Numbered from the stretch's first letter, positions 18,132 through 27,464 are shown. The stretch: 64,000 nucleotides of DNA from SCGC-AAA076-P13 sp964613455 (GCA_964613455.1 CAZTGS010000001.1:73633-137632), one strand, 5' to 3'. Made by a program: numbers and translations. Notes: generated by a model from the sequence alone, not told the origin.

Positions 18132-19158
18132 TAAAGATCTCTTCTACAAGCAAATTGAAATTTTTTCCCCTTTCTTCAAAATTTCTATAATCAGATCCGC
18201 TTGGATAGCCTGGAGAAAAAAGGATATTTTTTATATTTTTCTGCTGTTTTATATGGTCTAAGGCCTTTCTTAAATTTAAAAAAATCTTTTTATTTGTATT
18301 CTGGATACATTCAGATATTTCTTTTCGATGATTCCCGCATATTAATACTTCTTCTGGTCCATCTAATGAAACTTTTGAGAATCTTTCTTTTTCAGGGTTT
18401 CCACATGTAATAAGAACATAATTTTTATTTTGGAATCCTTTATTTGCTAACTCAATTGCATATTGAAGAGAATGCATATTTGTTGATTTTGAATCATTTA
18501 TAATTGAATTAGATATTTTTTGATATCTATATGGAAGATCTTTAAATGTTTGGTTTTGAGCCTTTGATCCAGTAATCCATTCGAATATTTCATAAGGGTC
18601 TTCCGTTTTTAGAAATTTTTTACTATTTAAGACTTTCTTTTTGGTTCTTTTATAATCCTCAAAACTGCCATGATAGTCTAAATGGTCTTCAGCTATATTT
18701 AGTAGAATACCAAAATCCAATTCGTTTACAGACATTTTATCTAACTGAAAACTTGATAGTTCAATAATAGAGTACTTCTTTCCATTATTGATAGAGTCAA
18801 GCATTGGATTGCCAATATTGCCTATCAAATTGACTATATTTTGACTCTTAAAAAGTTGGTATAAGTGAAAGCAAGTTGTACTTTTTCTATTAGTTCCAGT
18901 AATGCCGATCTTTATTGATGTATCTTCTCTAAAAAAAATATCTAAATCAGTTAAAATGTTGCTCTTAGATTTCAATAATTTAAAAACGCTTCTTGGAACT
19001 CCTGGACTACAGTAAATATAGTCATATTCCTCAAGAGGCTCTATATTTTTAAATTTTGAAATATTGCTATCGAAAATATCAAACTCAAGGTTCTTCTTTT
19101 GTAAATATCTTTCAAATGATTTTCCTGTAATCCCATAACCATATATTAAGGACTTCAT
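18124..19158 (-). CDS. murD: UDP-MurNAc-L-Ala--D-glutamate ligase MurD, shortened and altered
   Basis: Position between mraY and ftsW and the motifs IELSSFQL, NIAEDHLDYH, the lysine at about 173 (YKRTK), NDSKSTN (221-227) and C-terminal FSPGYPSGSDYRNFEERG identify MurD. Two things are odd. The ATP loop reads GTNRKST (88-94) where the family has GTNGKST. The distance from the carbamylated-lysine position to NDSK is about 48 residues instead of roughly 118 in E. coli, so the central-domain strands bearing the HN..N motif are absent. MurC and MurF keep it, and MurE keeps a form of it. Total length is 344 against about 437. The reading frame is open throughout, so this is an in-frame reduction, not a frameshift. 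Confidence 0.9.
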   Translation of the reverse strand: MKSLIYGYGITGKSFERYLQKKNLEFDIFDSNISKFKNIEPLEEYDYIYCSPGVPRSVFKLLKSKSNILTDLDIFFREDTSIKIGITGTNRKSTTCFHLYQLFKSQNIVNLIGNIGNPMLDSINNGKKYSIIELSSFQLDKMSVNELDFGILLNIAEDHLDYHGSFEDYKRTKKKVLNSKKFLKTEDPYEIFEWITGSKAQNQTFKDLPYRYQKISNSIINDSKSTNMHSLQYAIELANKGFQNKNYVLITCGNPEKERFSKVSLDGPEEVLICGNHRKEISECIQNTNKKIFLNLRKALDHIKQQKNIKNILFSPGYPSGSDYRNFEERGKNFNLLVEEIFNE

Positions 19159-19167
19159 TTCTAAGTA

Positions 19168-20253
19168 CTATCTCAACTTTAAAGTTGCTAGTGCTATCAG
19201 AATTAAAACAAGAGTAACAATCCAAAAACGAACAATAATTTTAGGCTCTGGCCATCCCTTTAACTCATAATGATGATGAATAGGAGCCATTAAAAAGACT
19301 CTTTTACCTCTTGTTTTAAATGAGATAACTTGAATTGCGACGCTTAAAGTTTCTATTACAAAAACTCCAGCCATAATTGCAAAAACTAACTCATGTCTTA
19401 ATATAACAGCAAGTATACCCAGGATTGCCCCTAATGTTAGCGATCCTATGTCTCCCATGAATATTTGCGCGGGATAAGTGTTGTACCAAAGAAAGCCTAT
19501 TCCAGAGCCAATCAGAGCACCACAAAAAACTATTAATTCTCCAGAAAGTTCTAAATGAGGCAAATATAAATAACTAGCTATAATTTGATTACCCATGCTG
19601 TAGGCTATAAGCCCAAGCGCTCCTGCTATAAGAACCGAAGGAAGAATGGCAAGTCCATCCAATCCATCAGTGAGATTAACAGCATTAGACGATCCAACCA
19701 AAACAAACATTCCTGTAAATATAAAAACGAATGGGCTCATTGGTATTATTAAATCCTTAAAGAAAGGAACTATAAAAGAAGTCTCAGGAAGTGTTTCAGC
19801 TGAATGATATAAATAAAATAATGTTATAAATGAAAATAATAATTGAAGAATAACTTTTTGTTTAGAATTTAAACCATCAGAACTTTTCTTTTTTATTTTA
19901 ATAAAGTCATCAATAAAGCCTATCGAAGCGAATGCAACTGTTACAAATAGAACAACCCATATATACCTATTGCTTAGATCAGCCCAAAGCAGAGTAGAAA
20001 CCACTAAAGACGATAGAATTAATAGTCCTCCCATAGTGGGTGTTCCAGATTTTTTATAATGAGATTCCGGCCCATCAGTCCTAACGTGTTGCTCAAATTG
20101 CATAGACTTCAAAAGATTTATAATAAAAGGGCCCATTAAAATTGAAATCATGAGCGCTGTAACAGTGCCGCCAAGAGTTCTTACTGTTAGATATCTAAGA
20201 ACATCAAAACCTGGATCTACATCCACCAATACTGAGCCTAAATATTCAAACAT
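19168..20253 (-). CDS. mraY: Phospho-MurNAc-pentapeptide transferase MraY
   Basis: MraY makes lipid I from undecaprenyl phosphate and UDP-MurNAc-pentapeptide. Ten membrane segments are predicted over 361 residues. Catalytic and substrate motifs are intact: GTPTMGG, GFIDDFIKI with the double aspartate, NLTDGLDGLA, FMGDIGSL and PIHHHYELKGWPE. It overlaps murF by 8 bases. Confidence 0.97.
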   Translation of the reverse strand: MFEYLGSVLVDVDPGFDVLRYLTVRTLGGTVTALMISILMGPFIINLLKSMQFEQHVRTDGPESHYKKSGTPTMGGLLILSSLVVSTLLWADLSNRYIWVVLFVTVAFASIGFIDDFIKIKKKSSDGLNSKQKVILQLLFSFITLFYLYHSAETLPETSFIVPFFKDLIIPMSPFVFIFTGMFVLVGSSNAVNLTDGLDGLAILPSVLIAGALGLIAYSMGNQIIASYLYLPHLELSGELIVFCGALIGSGIGFLWYNTYPAQIFMGDIGSLTLGAILGILAVILRHELVFAIMAGVFVIETLSVAIQVISFKTRGKRVFLMAPIHHHYELKGWPEPKIIVRFWIVTLVLILIALATLKLR

Positions 20254-21586
20254 TTATAAATTTTTCCATTTTCATGCCTCTAGACCCCTTTAATAGGACA
20301 ATATCTTTTGAACCAATATTCTCTTTTAAGAATATTTTTAATTCCTTCTCTGAATCAAAGAAAATTCCTTTCTTGCCAAAGCTCTTTACAGCATATTTTG
20401 TTAAATCACCAAAACCAAGGAAAATATCAATTTTTTTCTTTGCAGCATATAAGCCAATATTTATATGATATTTCTTTTTATATTTTCCAAGCTCTAACAT
20501 ATCTCCAAGAACTAATACCTTGTGTCTCTTCGAAGTCGCTAAAAGATCTATAGCTTTTGTTACTGAATCAGGGTTAGCATTATAAGTGTCATCAATTAAG
20601 GTAGATCCTCTTAGCCATTTTGATTGATTCTGTCTTAGATTATTTGTTGAATTCTTGTTGATGCTTTTAAAAAATAACTCATTTGAATTTTTTGAATAAA
20701 AACTTGCAGCAAAAGAAGCCAATATATTTTTAATATTATGCTCTCCAACCATACTTGTATTAACTGTTTCTAATAAACCATTCTTTTTTGAACAAATATC
20801 AAATTTCATTCGATTAAGATTTAGTTTGATATTGGTTGCAAAAAAATCTGCACTCTTATTCATACCAAAAGTTACTACCTCCAAATCATCTCTAAAATTT
20901 TTCCATAACTTTAAATGTTGTTTATTCTCATTAGGCACAATCAAAACACCATTTCTTTTTATATTTGTAATTAATTCAGACTTAACCTTTAGGACACCTT
21001 TAATATTTTTTAAATTTTCTAAATGAGAATTTCCAATATTTGTAATAATTCCAATATGTGGTTTTAATATTGAGCTTAAATAACTAATATCTCCTGGTTT
21101 TGCTGCTCCCATTTCAATAACTAAGTGTTTAGAATTTGGGTTAGATCTCATTATACTTAAAGGCATGCCTAGTTCGTTGTTATAGTTTTTTAGAGTGCTG
21201 GAACTAGCCCTAAGTGCATTAGTAATAATTTTTGTGGTTGTTGTTTTACCATTACTTCCTGTAATACCAATAATGTTCCCATGATATTCATGTAAGATTT
21301 TTTTAGATATTTTTTTAAGTGCTATGGTTGAGTTCTTAACATAAATTATTTTTTTATTTTTAGAATTTATAAACTGTTTACTATCTGTTATTGCAAGGCA
21401 TGCTCCATTCTTGAAAGCATCATCTATGAATTCATTTCCATTAAAATTTTTACCATTAATTGCTATAAATAATGAATCTTTCTTGATTGTTCTTGAGTCA
21501 AGAGAGATGTTCTTAATTTCAATATTTTTTATAACTGAAATATCTAAGAAATGTGAAAGATCATTTGAATTATTTATAAATTTCAT
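20246..21586 (-). CDS. murF: UDP-MurNAc-tripeptide--D-Ala-D-Ala ligase
   Basis: MurF attaches the D-Ala-D-Ala dipeptide. The N-terminal domain has SLDSRTIKKDSLFIAINGKNFNG, the ATP loop is GITGSNGKTTTT, and EMGAAKPGDI, GEHNIKNILAS and DTYNANPDSV complete the set. The length of 446 residues is normal. It overlaps murE by 17 bases and mraY by 8. Confidence 0.97.
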   Translation of the reverse strand: MKFINNSNDLSHFLDISVIKNIEIKNISLDSRTIKKDSLFIAINGKNFNGNEFIDDAFKNGACLAITDSKQFINSKNKKIIYVKNSTIALKKISKKILHEYHGNIIGITGSNGKTTTTKIITNALRASSSTLKNYNNELGMPLSIMRSNPNSKHLVIEMGAAKPGDISYLSSILKPHIGIITNIGNSHLENLKNIKGVLKVKSELITNIKRNGVLIVPNENKQHLKLWKNFRDDLEVVTFGMNKSADFFATNIKLNLNRMKFDICSKKNGLLETVNTSMVGEHNIKNILASFAASFYSKNSNELFFKSINKNSTNNLRQNQSKWLRGSTLIDDTYNANPDSVTKAIDLLATSKRHKVLVLGDMLELGKYKKKYHINIGLYAAKKKIDIFLGFGDLTKYAVKSFGKKGIFFDSEKELKIFLKENIGSKDIVLLKGSRGMKMEKFINV

Positions 21587-23066
21587 TGACTACCTCATGA
21601 TCACTAAAATATAAAAACTTACCATTTATTTCTTGAGTATTCTCATGGCCTTTTCCAAGAATAACTAGACAGTCATTGTCACCAATCATCTTACTTCCTT
21701 GGATAATTGCCTCTTTTCTATCCTCTATTGCCAGAACATCATGATTTTTCATACTATCGATAGCATCATTATAAATACTATTAAAACTTTCACTTCTTGA
21801 GTTATCAGAAGTAAAAATTACTTTTTTTCCATTCTGCATAGCAATTTTTAGCATTTTAGGTCTTTTTAGTTTATCTCTATCTCCACCACAACCAAAAATA
21901 ATTATTAAGTTATCAAAATAACTCTTTATGGATGACAAAAATAATTCAAAACCTTCGGCATTATGAGCAAAATCAATAATAACATTTGCCGATATATCAG
22001 AAATAAGCTCAGTTCTTCCCTGGGGAAGATTTAAGAAAGATAAATTATTTGTATTTGAAGTAGAAAAATTTGCGAAGCCTATTGAACAAATAGCAAAGAC
22101 AAGATTTTGAATATTAAAGTCAGGAAATAAAGAGGATGAGAATTTATAAGTCTTCTTGGAGTCTACCGGATATCCAAATGGAGGATTGTTGATGGTTATT
22201 TGAAAAATTGATTTATTAAAATTAGATTCTATTATTTCATAATAAATATCTGAAAATTGATTTTCACTTCCTATACAAGTTAGCTTATATGGGCTGTTCT
22301 TAATAAAGTCATAATCATCTCCTAGAGTTTTTAAGTTTTCGTTAATCAGCCTAACCTGACTTGTGGTATCAAATATTGAAAATTTAGCATTAGCATAATT
22401 ATTTAAATTTAGATGGTAATCTAGATGGTCCGTTCCTATATTTAAAATAGATGCAGAATTTAAACAGGACAGATATTTCAATCTATCTTGAACAAGTGCA
22501 TGGGAGGACATTTCAATACATACAGAAACAGAATCTTGAAAGTCATAGAACTTAAAAATATTAAATAGTTCAAAGATGTCAGGAGTAGTTTTTGATGAGA
22601 ATGATTGGTTTATCTCTTCATTGTTGTGCTGAGTGCCTATTGTTCCGATATAAACTGATTCACAATCTTGAGATATTAATAACTGATGACAAAGGTATGC
22701 AGTTGATGTTTTACCATTTGTTCCAGTAAAGGCAAAAAAATTATTTCTATTTTGAATATTGAGTATTTGATGAAATTCTTCTAAAAAATAATAGATTTTA
22801 TCTCTTACAAAAAAATCATCGGCATCTTCGAGATCTTCAATATAAAAAACATTGCCTCTTTCAGATATATAACTGGGATCATTATGGACAGCGATAGATG
22901 CACCAAGCTCCAATGCAAGTTCTATATGTTTACTGCCATGATTTGTTTCTCCTCTTAGTCCAAAAAAAATAGAGTCTTTTTTTACCTTATCTGTTGAATT
23001 AGTAGCATTGGTTATTTTAGTTTCAAGTGGAAAAGTCACCTCAAGTATTTTTTCTAATTCATTCAT
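21570..23066 (-). CDS. murE: UDP-MurNAc-dipeptide--meso-diaminopimelate ligase
   Basis: MurE adds the third residue of the stem peptide. The ATP loop is TGTNGKTST, followed by VCIEMSSHAL and NIGTDHLDYH. The amino-acid specificity motif reads DNSRSE where Dap-adding enzymes have DNPR; the conserved arginine still favours meso-diaminopimelate. The central FNIQN replaces the usual FNVYN. I chose the ATG at 23066 (MNELEKIL, 8-base overlap with ftsI); a TTG at 23081 is an alternative start adding five residues. Confidence 0.93.
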   Translation of the reverse strand: MNELEKILEVTFPLETKITNATNSTDKVKKDSIFFGLRGETNHGSKHIELALELGASIAVHNDPSYISERGNVFYIEDLEDADDFFVRDKIYYFLEEFHQILNIQNRNNFFAFTGTNGKTSTAYLCHQLLISQDCESVYIGTIGTQHNNEEINQSFSSKTTPDIFELFNIFKFYDFQDSVSVCIEMSSHALVQDRLKYLSCLNSASILNIGTDHLDYHLNLNNYANAKFSIFDTTSQVRLINENLKTLGDDYDFIKNSPYKLTCIGSENQFSDIYYEIIESNFNKSIFQITINNPPFGYPVDSKKTYKFSSSLFPDFNIQNLVFAICSIGFANFSTSNTNNLSFLNLPQGRTELISDISANVIIDFAHNAEGFELFLSSIKSYFDNLIIIFGCGGDRDKLKRPKMLKIAMQNGKKVIFTSDNSRSESFNSIYNDAIDSMKNHDVLAIEDRKEAIIQGSKMIGDNDCLVILGKGHENTQEINGKFLYFSDHEVVNEIYK

Positions 23067-24675
23067 TTCCAAAATATCCAAGATGATTTATTGAGCTTTC
23101 TGCAATAAGAGAAAATAATGGAGCTGCTACCGCTCCACCGCTGTATTTATTTAGGCTTGGTTCATTAATAGATACAAAAATAGTTAGAGAATTGTTTTCA
23201 ATTGGAACGATTCCTACAAAAGTAGCTCTATATTTGTCTTCTTGATATCCGCCTCCAATTGATTTGTGAACAGTTCCAGTTTTACCACCTATATTAAAAC
23301 CTTTTACTTTAGCTGCCTTACCAGTTCCAATTTTTACTACTTTTTGCAACGCTTCCAAGGTATGCCTCGCAGATTCTTCTGAGATTAATCTTTTTTCAGG
23401 GACCTCATCAGATAATATTAATTTAAAATCTTTAAAGATCCCTTTGTTAGCAAAAACTGAATAAGCTGAAGTTATTTGAAAAGGGCTTACTTCAAATCCA
23501 TATCCATATCCCATAGATGCTATCTCTATTTCAGATATATTTTCTTGAATCTTTAAAAAACCAAATGCTGAAGAGGGAAAATTGACTGAAATAGGCCTAG
23601 AAAAACCAAAATCTAGGTAAGTTTGTTTTAAATTTTTATAACCCAACATCATTGCCACTTTTGATGCTCCAACTTGACTTGAAAAAGCTATTACCTCTTT
23701 AGGAGTAAGCTTCTCATAACTTTTTGTATCAGTAATAATTTTATTTCCAATATTTAATCTTCTTGGTATATCCATAAGACTGTCAGGATTTATAATTCCT
23801 TTATCTGTTGCACTAGAGAATACTATTGGCTTCAAAACAGATCCCATCTCATACGAATCAACTAAAGCTCTGTTCATTTGAATCTTTCTATCTGGACTAT
23901 TGGGATTGTAGGAAGGATAGCTTGCAATTGCTAGAATCTCACCACTAGTATTATCAAATACGAGAACAGTTCCACTTTTGGCGCTATTATCTTTGATAGC
24001 TTCTACAAGATGTTTATACGCATAGAATTGAATAGTTGAATCAATTGTTAATTTTATATCTTTTCCAGAGAACGTTCTTTCTACCTCAATTGGTTTAGAG
24101 ATAGTTATTTGCTTGGCATTTGTATAATATTTTTGTTTTCCTGGTGTGCCTGATAGAACTGAATCATAACTCTTCTCAATGCCTTCTAAGGCCCTATCTT
24201 TTCCATGAAAACCAATTAGAGGGGCTATTTGATCGCCTAATGGGTAATGTCTACTGTGCCTAACCTCAATTTCCAATCTATTAAAATCTAACCTATTAAT
24301 AATTGCCTGTTCTCTAATTGTTAAGTTTTTCTTTAATAAAGTTTTTTTTATGAATGATGAGTCTTCTAATTTTATATCCGCTATGGCAATTAAATCTTTA
24401 AGCTTCAAATATCTATCAAGGTTCAGGCCACCTAGGGCATATAAATCATAATTAACAACAGATACTGCAAGAGGAAAATTGTTTCTATCAAAAATAGTTC
24501 CTCTTACGGGATTTGTATCTTTATATTTTATATATCTCTTCTTTCCTTCATATTGTAAAAAGTTACTGTCAAAGACTTGGACAGAGATAATTTTTGAAGC
24601 AACTGCCAAAATAGAGAGGCTAAGACAAAGGCAAACAACTAGAAGCCTCCAATTTATGTAATTAGTCTTTTTCAT
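23059..24675 (-). CDS. ftsI: Septal transpeptidase FtsI (PBP3)
   Basis: This class B penicillin-binding protein has one N-terminal membrane segment (about 10-31), a pedestal domain beginning at RGTIFDRNNFPLA and a transpeptidase domain. The nucleophile motif is S279-V-L-K282 and the third motif is GGKTGTVHK. The second motif, normally SxN, reads S332-S333-Q334. The length of 538 residues is typical (E. coli 588). It overlaps ftsL by 14 bases. It would work with FtsW. Confidence 0.95.
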   Translation of the reverse strand: MKKTNYINWRLLVVCLCLSLSILAVASKIISVQVFDSNFLQYEGKKRYIKYKDTNPVRGTIFDRNNFPLAVSVVNYDLYALGGLNLDRYLKLKDLIAIADIKLEDSSFIKKTLLKKNLTIREQAIINRLDFNRLEIEVRHSRHYPLGDQIAPLIGFHGKDRALEGIEKSYDSVLSGTPGKQKYYTNAKQITISKPIEVERTFSGKDIKLTIDSTIQFYAYKHLVEAIKDNSAKSGTVLVFDNTSGEILAIASYPSYNPNSPDRKIQMNRALVDSYEMGSVLKPIVFSSATDKGIINPDSLMDIPRRLNIGNKIITDTKSYEKLTPKEVIAFSSQVGASKVAMMLGYKNLKQTYLDFGFSRPISVNFPSSAFGFLKIQENISEIEIASMGYGYGFEVSPFQITSAYSVFANKGIFKDFKLILSDEVPEKRLISEESARHTLEALQKVVKIGTGKAAKVKGFNIGGKTGTVHKSIGGGYQEDKYRATFVGIVPIENNSLTIFVSINEPSLNKYSGGAVAAPLFSLIAESSINHLGYFGNE

Positions 24676-24943
24676 TAATTTTAATCAAAATAGTTTGAGC
24701 TCTTTTTTTTACCATCCCAAGCTTTTCTTTGGAATCTTTCTCGATACTTGCTGGAGAATTTTCAGTGTGAAATTGAGTTACAAGCTTAAGATTTAAATCT
24801 TTAAAATTAGCATATTCTATTAATAAATTTTGATTATTTCCATGGAGTCTATTTATTTCAAATGCGAGCTTAATTTTTTCCAGGGCGAGAAAGCATGAAC
24901 TAAATAATAGAGTACTTAAGATTATAGATTGTGCGTAACTCAT
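24662..24943 (-). CDS. ftsL: Cell division protein FtsL
   Basis: This is a bitopic protein of 93 residues with a membrane segment at about 4-22, a coiled-coil region (about 25-60) and the tail KEKLGMVKKRAQTILIKI characteristic of FtsL. It lies between rsmH and ftsI as in all dcw clusters and shares one base with the rsmH stop. Its partners are FtsB (4083-4385) and FtsQ. Confidence 0.9.
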   Translation of the reverse strand: MSYAQSIILSTLLFSSCFLALEKIKLAFEINRLHGNNQNLLIEYANFKDLNLKLVTQFHTENSPASIEKDSKEKLGMVKKRAQTILIKINEKD

Positions 24944-25836
24944 TATATTTTTTTAAAGACTCTCATAATTGCACTTCTAGATCTTTTATTTCTATCTACT
25001 TCTTCAAGACTAGGTCTTATTTTCTTTGCAATGCATGAAAATTCTTTATGTTCGATTGTATTTAATGGGATATCTTTCGGATAATTTTTAATTTCTGGTC
25101 TAAAGAAATTCTTAACAATGTTATCTTCCAACGAATGGAAAGATATTATAACTATTACGGCATCTTTTTTAATAATAGTACTTGCTTGTTTAAGTCCTTC
25201 TTTTAACTCCTCAAGTTCATTATTGATAAAAATTCTAAAAGCTTGAAAGGATTTTGTAGCTGGATGTATTTTTATTCTTTTATCTGGATAAATTTCTTCA
25301 ATAATTTGAGCTAACTGAATTGTTGTTTCTATTAATTTTTTTTCTCTAAATTTTAGAATAGAATCAGTAATAATTTTTGCGTGCTTTTCATCACCATATT
25401 TATACAAAATATCCATAATCTCATTTCTGTCTGCTTTATTTATCCAGTCAGATAAAGGGAAGCCTTTTAAGGTATTGAATCTCATGTCTAGTGGCCCATC
25501 GTGTCTAAAACTAAAACCTCTTGTTTCATCATCAAAATGAGTTGAGCATGTCCCTAAATCAAAAAGAATTCCATCTACTGAATCTTTCTCAAAATAAGAC
25601 TCTAATTTATTAAATGAATTATGTTTTGCAGTAAAGTTTTTATTATTAATATTAGAGGCATCAATAAATGCATCTGGATCTTTGTCTAGGGATGTTAAAT
25701 GTCCTTCTGATGAAATTCTATCTAGTATAGCTCTGGTATGTCCACCTCTGCCATAAGTACAATCTATATATATACCATCTTTTTTTTGGACGAGAAATTC
25801 TAAAGACTCTTCCAGTAGCACTGGAAAATGAAGCAT
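24943..25836 (-). CDS. rsmH: 16S rRNA m4C1402 methyltransferase RsmH (MraW)
   Basis: This SAM-dependent enzyme methylates C1402 of 16S rRNA. It has HFPVLLEESLEFL, YIDCTYGRGGHTRAIL (SAM site), DGILFDLGTCSTHFDD and the C-terminal ISFHSLEDNIVKNFF blocks. The length of 297 residues is slightly shorter than E. coli. Normally rsmH directly follows mraZ; here ftsZ separates them. The companion C1402 2'-O-methyltransferase RsmI is encoded at 27868-28683. Confidence 0.96.
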   Translation of the reverse strand: MLHFPVLLEESLEFLVQKKDGIYIDCTYGRGGHTRAILDRISSEGHLTSLDKDPDAFIDASNINNKNFTAKHNSFNKLESYFEKDSVDGILFDLGTCSTHFDDETRGFSFRHDGPLDMRFNTLKGFPLSDWINKADRNEIMDILYKYGDEKHAKIITDSILKFREKKLIETTIQLAQIIEEIYPDKRIKIHPATKSFQAFRIFINNELEELKEGLKQASTIIKKDAVIVIISFHSLEDNIVKNFFRPEIKNYPKDIPLNTIEHKEFSCIAKKIRPSLEEVDRNKRSRSAIMRVFKKI

Positions 25837-25837
25837 A

Positions 25838-26947
25838 TTAGTCTACTTGTTTTCTCATAAAAGTTGGTACATCAAGGAAATCAATTGCCTCTGCAGACGA
25901 TGCACCAACTCTTTGATTGGTTTGTTCTTTATTTAATCCAACTGGATTAAGCTGAATTGTTGGTTGGTTATCTATAACAAGAGATGGAGCTCTTTGATCA
26001 ACACCAGTAGCCACTATAGTTACCAATAAATCATCCTTAACACTATCATCATAGACAAGTCCGTAAATAATATTTGCGTCCTCATGCACTATTTCTTCGA
26101 CTATATCTGCCACTTCTGTTTGGTCGCCCAAAGTAGGTTTTGCTGCAGTTATATTTACAAGAACGCCTCGAGCATTCTTAAGATTTATGTCTTCAAGCAA
26201 CTCACTTTTAACAGCTTGGGTTGCAGCAGCTTCTGCTCTCTTTTTTCCACTAGCCCTTCCTGTTCCCATCATAGCTATGCCTTTTTCTGACATTACAGTT
26301 TTTACGTCTGCAAAATCGACGTTAATGTGACCTTTTTTCATAATTATGTCAGATATCCCCTGAACGGCACCCTTTAGAACATCATCAGCCTTTGCAAATG
26401 CATCTTGCATTGCAGTATCTTCTCCAAGAATTTCATATAACTTTTGATTTGGAATAGTTACTAAACTATCAACTTCCTCAACCAATGCTGCTAGACCCTT
26501 TTCAGCTGCAGACATTCTTTTTTTACCTTCAAATCTAAATGGCTTAGTTACAACAGCAACTGTTAAAGCACCCATATCTTTTGCAATTGAAGCAACAACT
26601 GGAGCCGCTCCTGTGCCTGTTCCACCGCCCATTCCTGCTGTTATGAATACCATATCAGCTCCAACTAATAACTCTTCTATTGCAGCTCTATCGCTCTCAG
26701 CAGCTTTTCTTCCAACATCCGGATTTGCGCCTGCTCCTAAGCCTTTTGTTAAACCATTACCTAATTTAAGAGTAATAGCTCCATCAGCTTCAGAAAGTGC
26801 CTGAGTATCAGTATTCGCACATATAAAATCGACGCCTTGAATTTTATGATTGATCATATGGATTACGGCATTTCCACCTGCACCACCTACTCCCACTACT
26901 TTAATTTTAGCGCTTTCAACTGCCTGGCCTATTACTTCAAAGTTCAT
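25838..26947 (-). CDS. ftsZ: Cell division GTPase FtsZ, relocated next to mraZ
   Basis: This tubulin homologue forms the Z ring. It has KVVGVGGAGGNAV, the tubulin signature GGGTGTGAAP, the T7 loop region NVDFADVKTVM and a C-terminal binding peptide FLDVPTFMRKQVD that would dock FtsA and ZipA. The length of 369 residues is normal. An AAGGGG ribosome site precedes the ATG. It starts 13 bases after mraZ and ends one base before rsmH. In other Gammaproteobacteria it follows ftsA at the far end of the cluster. Confidence 0.98.
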   Translation of the reverse strand: MNFEVIGQAVESAKIKVVGVGGAGGNAVIHMINHKIQGVDFICANTDTQALSEADGAITLKLGNGLTKGLGAGANPDVGRKAAESDRAAIEELLVGADMVFITAGMGGGTGTGAAPVVASIAKDMGALTVAVVTKPFRFEGKKRMSAAEKGLAALVEEVDSLVTIPNQKLYEILGEDTAMQDAFAKADDVLKGAVQGISDIIMKKGHINVDFADVKTVMSEKGIAMMGTGRASGKKRAEAAATQAVKSELLEDINLKNARGVLVNITAAKPTLGDQTEVADIVEEIVHEDANIIYGLVYDDSVKDDLLVTIVATGVDQRAPSLVIDNQPTIQLNPVGLNKEQTNQRVGASSAEAIDFLDVPTFMRKQVD

Positions 26948-26960
26948 TGTCTATCCCCTT

Positions 26961-27428
26961 TTAAAATGACATTGATTTAATGCTTTCTGGTAATACTACG
27001 TCTAATATCTCTGTTGATAGAGATCCGCCCATTTGTCTCATTTCCCAGTTATTAATATTCCATATTTCAAATTTATCGCCCATACCAATTAATGAGATTT
27101 GCTTTTCATCATAAATTTCTGCATATTTTCTTAATTCAGCTGGGATTAATAACAACATTCTTCCTTTTACATCTAAATCAATTACATTAGCATTGCCTAG
27201 AATAGTCCATTGGAGATTTCTTACTATTGGATCTAAGCCCTGCAATGACTGCAATTTAGATGAAATAATTTCCCACTCTGATTCAGGATAAATTTTTAAT
27301 GATGGGTATTGCGGATCTTTGGTTACAACTATTTTAGTTTCATTGTTTTGCAATAAATGAGCACGGTATTTAGCTGGGATAGCTAATCTACCCTTTTGAT
27401 CTAATGAAACCGTATTGAATCCAAACAT
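26961..27428 (-). CDS. mraZ: MraZ transcriptional regulator of the dcw cluster
   Basis: The 155-residue protein has two AbrB/SpoVT-like repeats: FNTVSLDQKGRLAIPAKYR at the N-terminus and NVIDLDVKGRMLLLIPAELR in the second half. The DxKGR and (I/L)P motifs are the DNA-contacting signature. MraZ binds repeats upstream of its own gene and represses the cluster; candidate sites lie at 27451-27490. The promoter places the transcript start at or within about two bases of the ATG. Confidence 0.96.
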   Translation of the reverse strand: MFGFNTVSLDQKGRLAIPAKYRAHLLQNNETKIVVTKDPQYPSLKIYPESEWEIISSKLQSLQGLDPIVRNLQWTILGNANVIDLDVKGRMLLLIPAELRKYAEIYDEKQISLIGMGDKFEIWNINNWEMRQMGGSLSTEILDVVLPESIKSMSF

Positions 27429-27435
27429 GCAACAA

Positions 27436-27464
27436 AATATAAAGCCTTTTTACACACTTTGCAA
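27436..27464 (-). promoter_or_regulatory. Promoter of mraZ and the dcw cluster
   Basis: On the minus strand TTGCAA (27459-27464) and TATATT (27436-27441) are separated by exactly 17 bases. Transcription would begin around 27429, next to the mraZ ATG at 27428, so the message would be essentially leaderless. The -35 lies inside the repeat array that probably binds MraZ. Confidence 0.7.

Noticed and set aside
18540..18640. Frameshift or broken gene in murD
   Set aside because: The frame is open from start to stop, flanking motifs are in the same frame, and the gene still overlaps ftsW normally, so an in-frame reduction fits better than a pseudogene.
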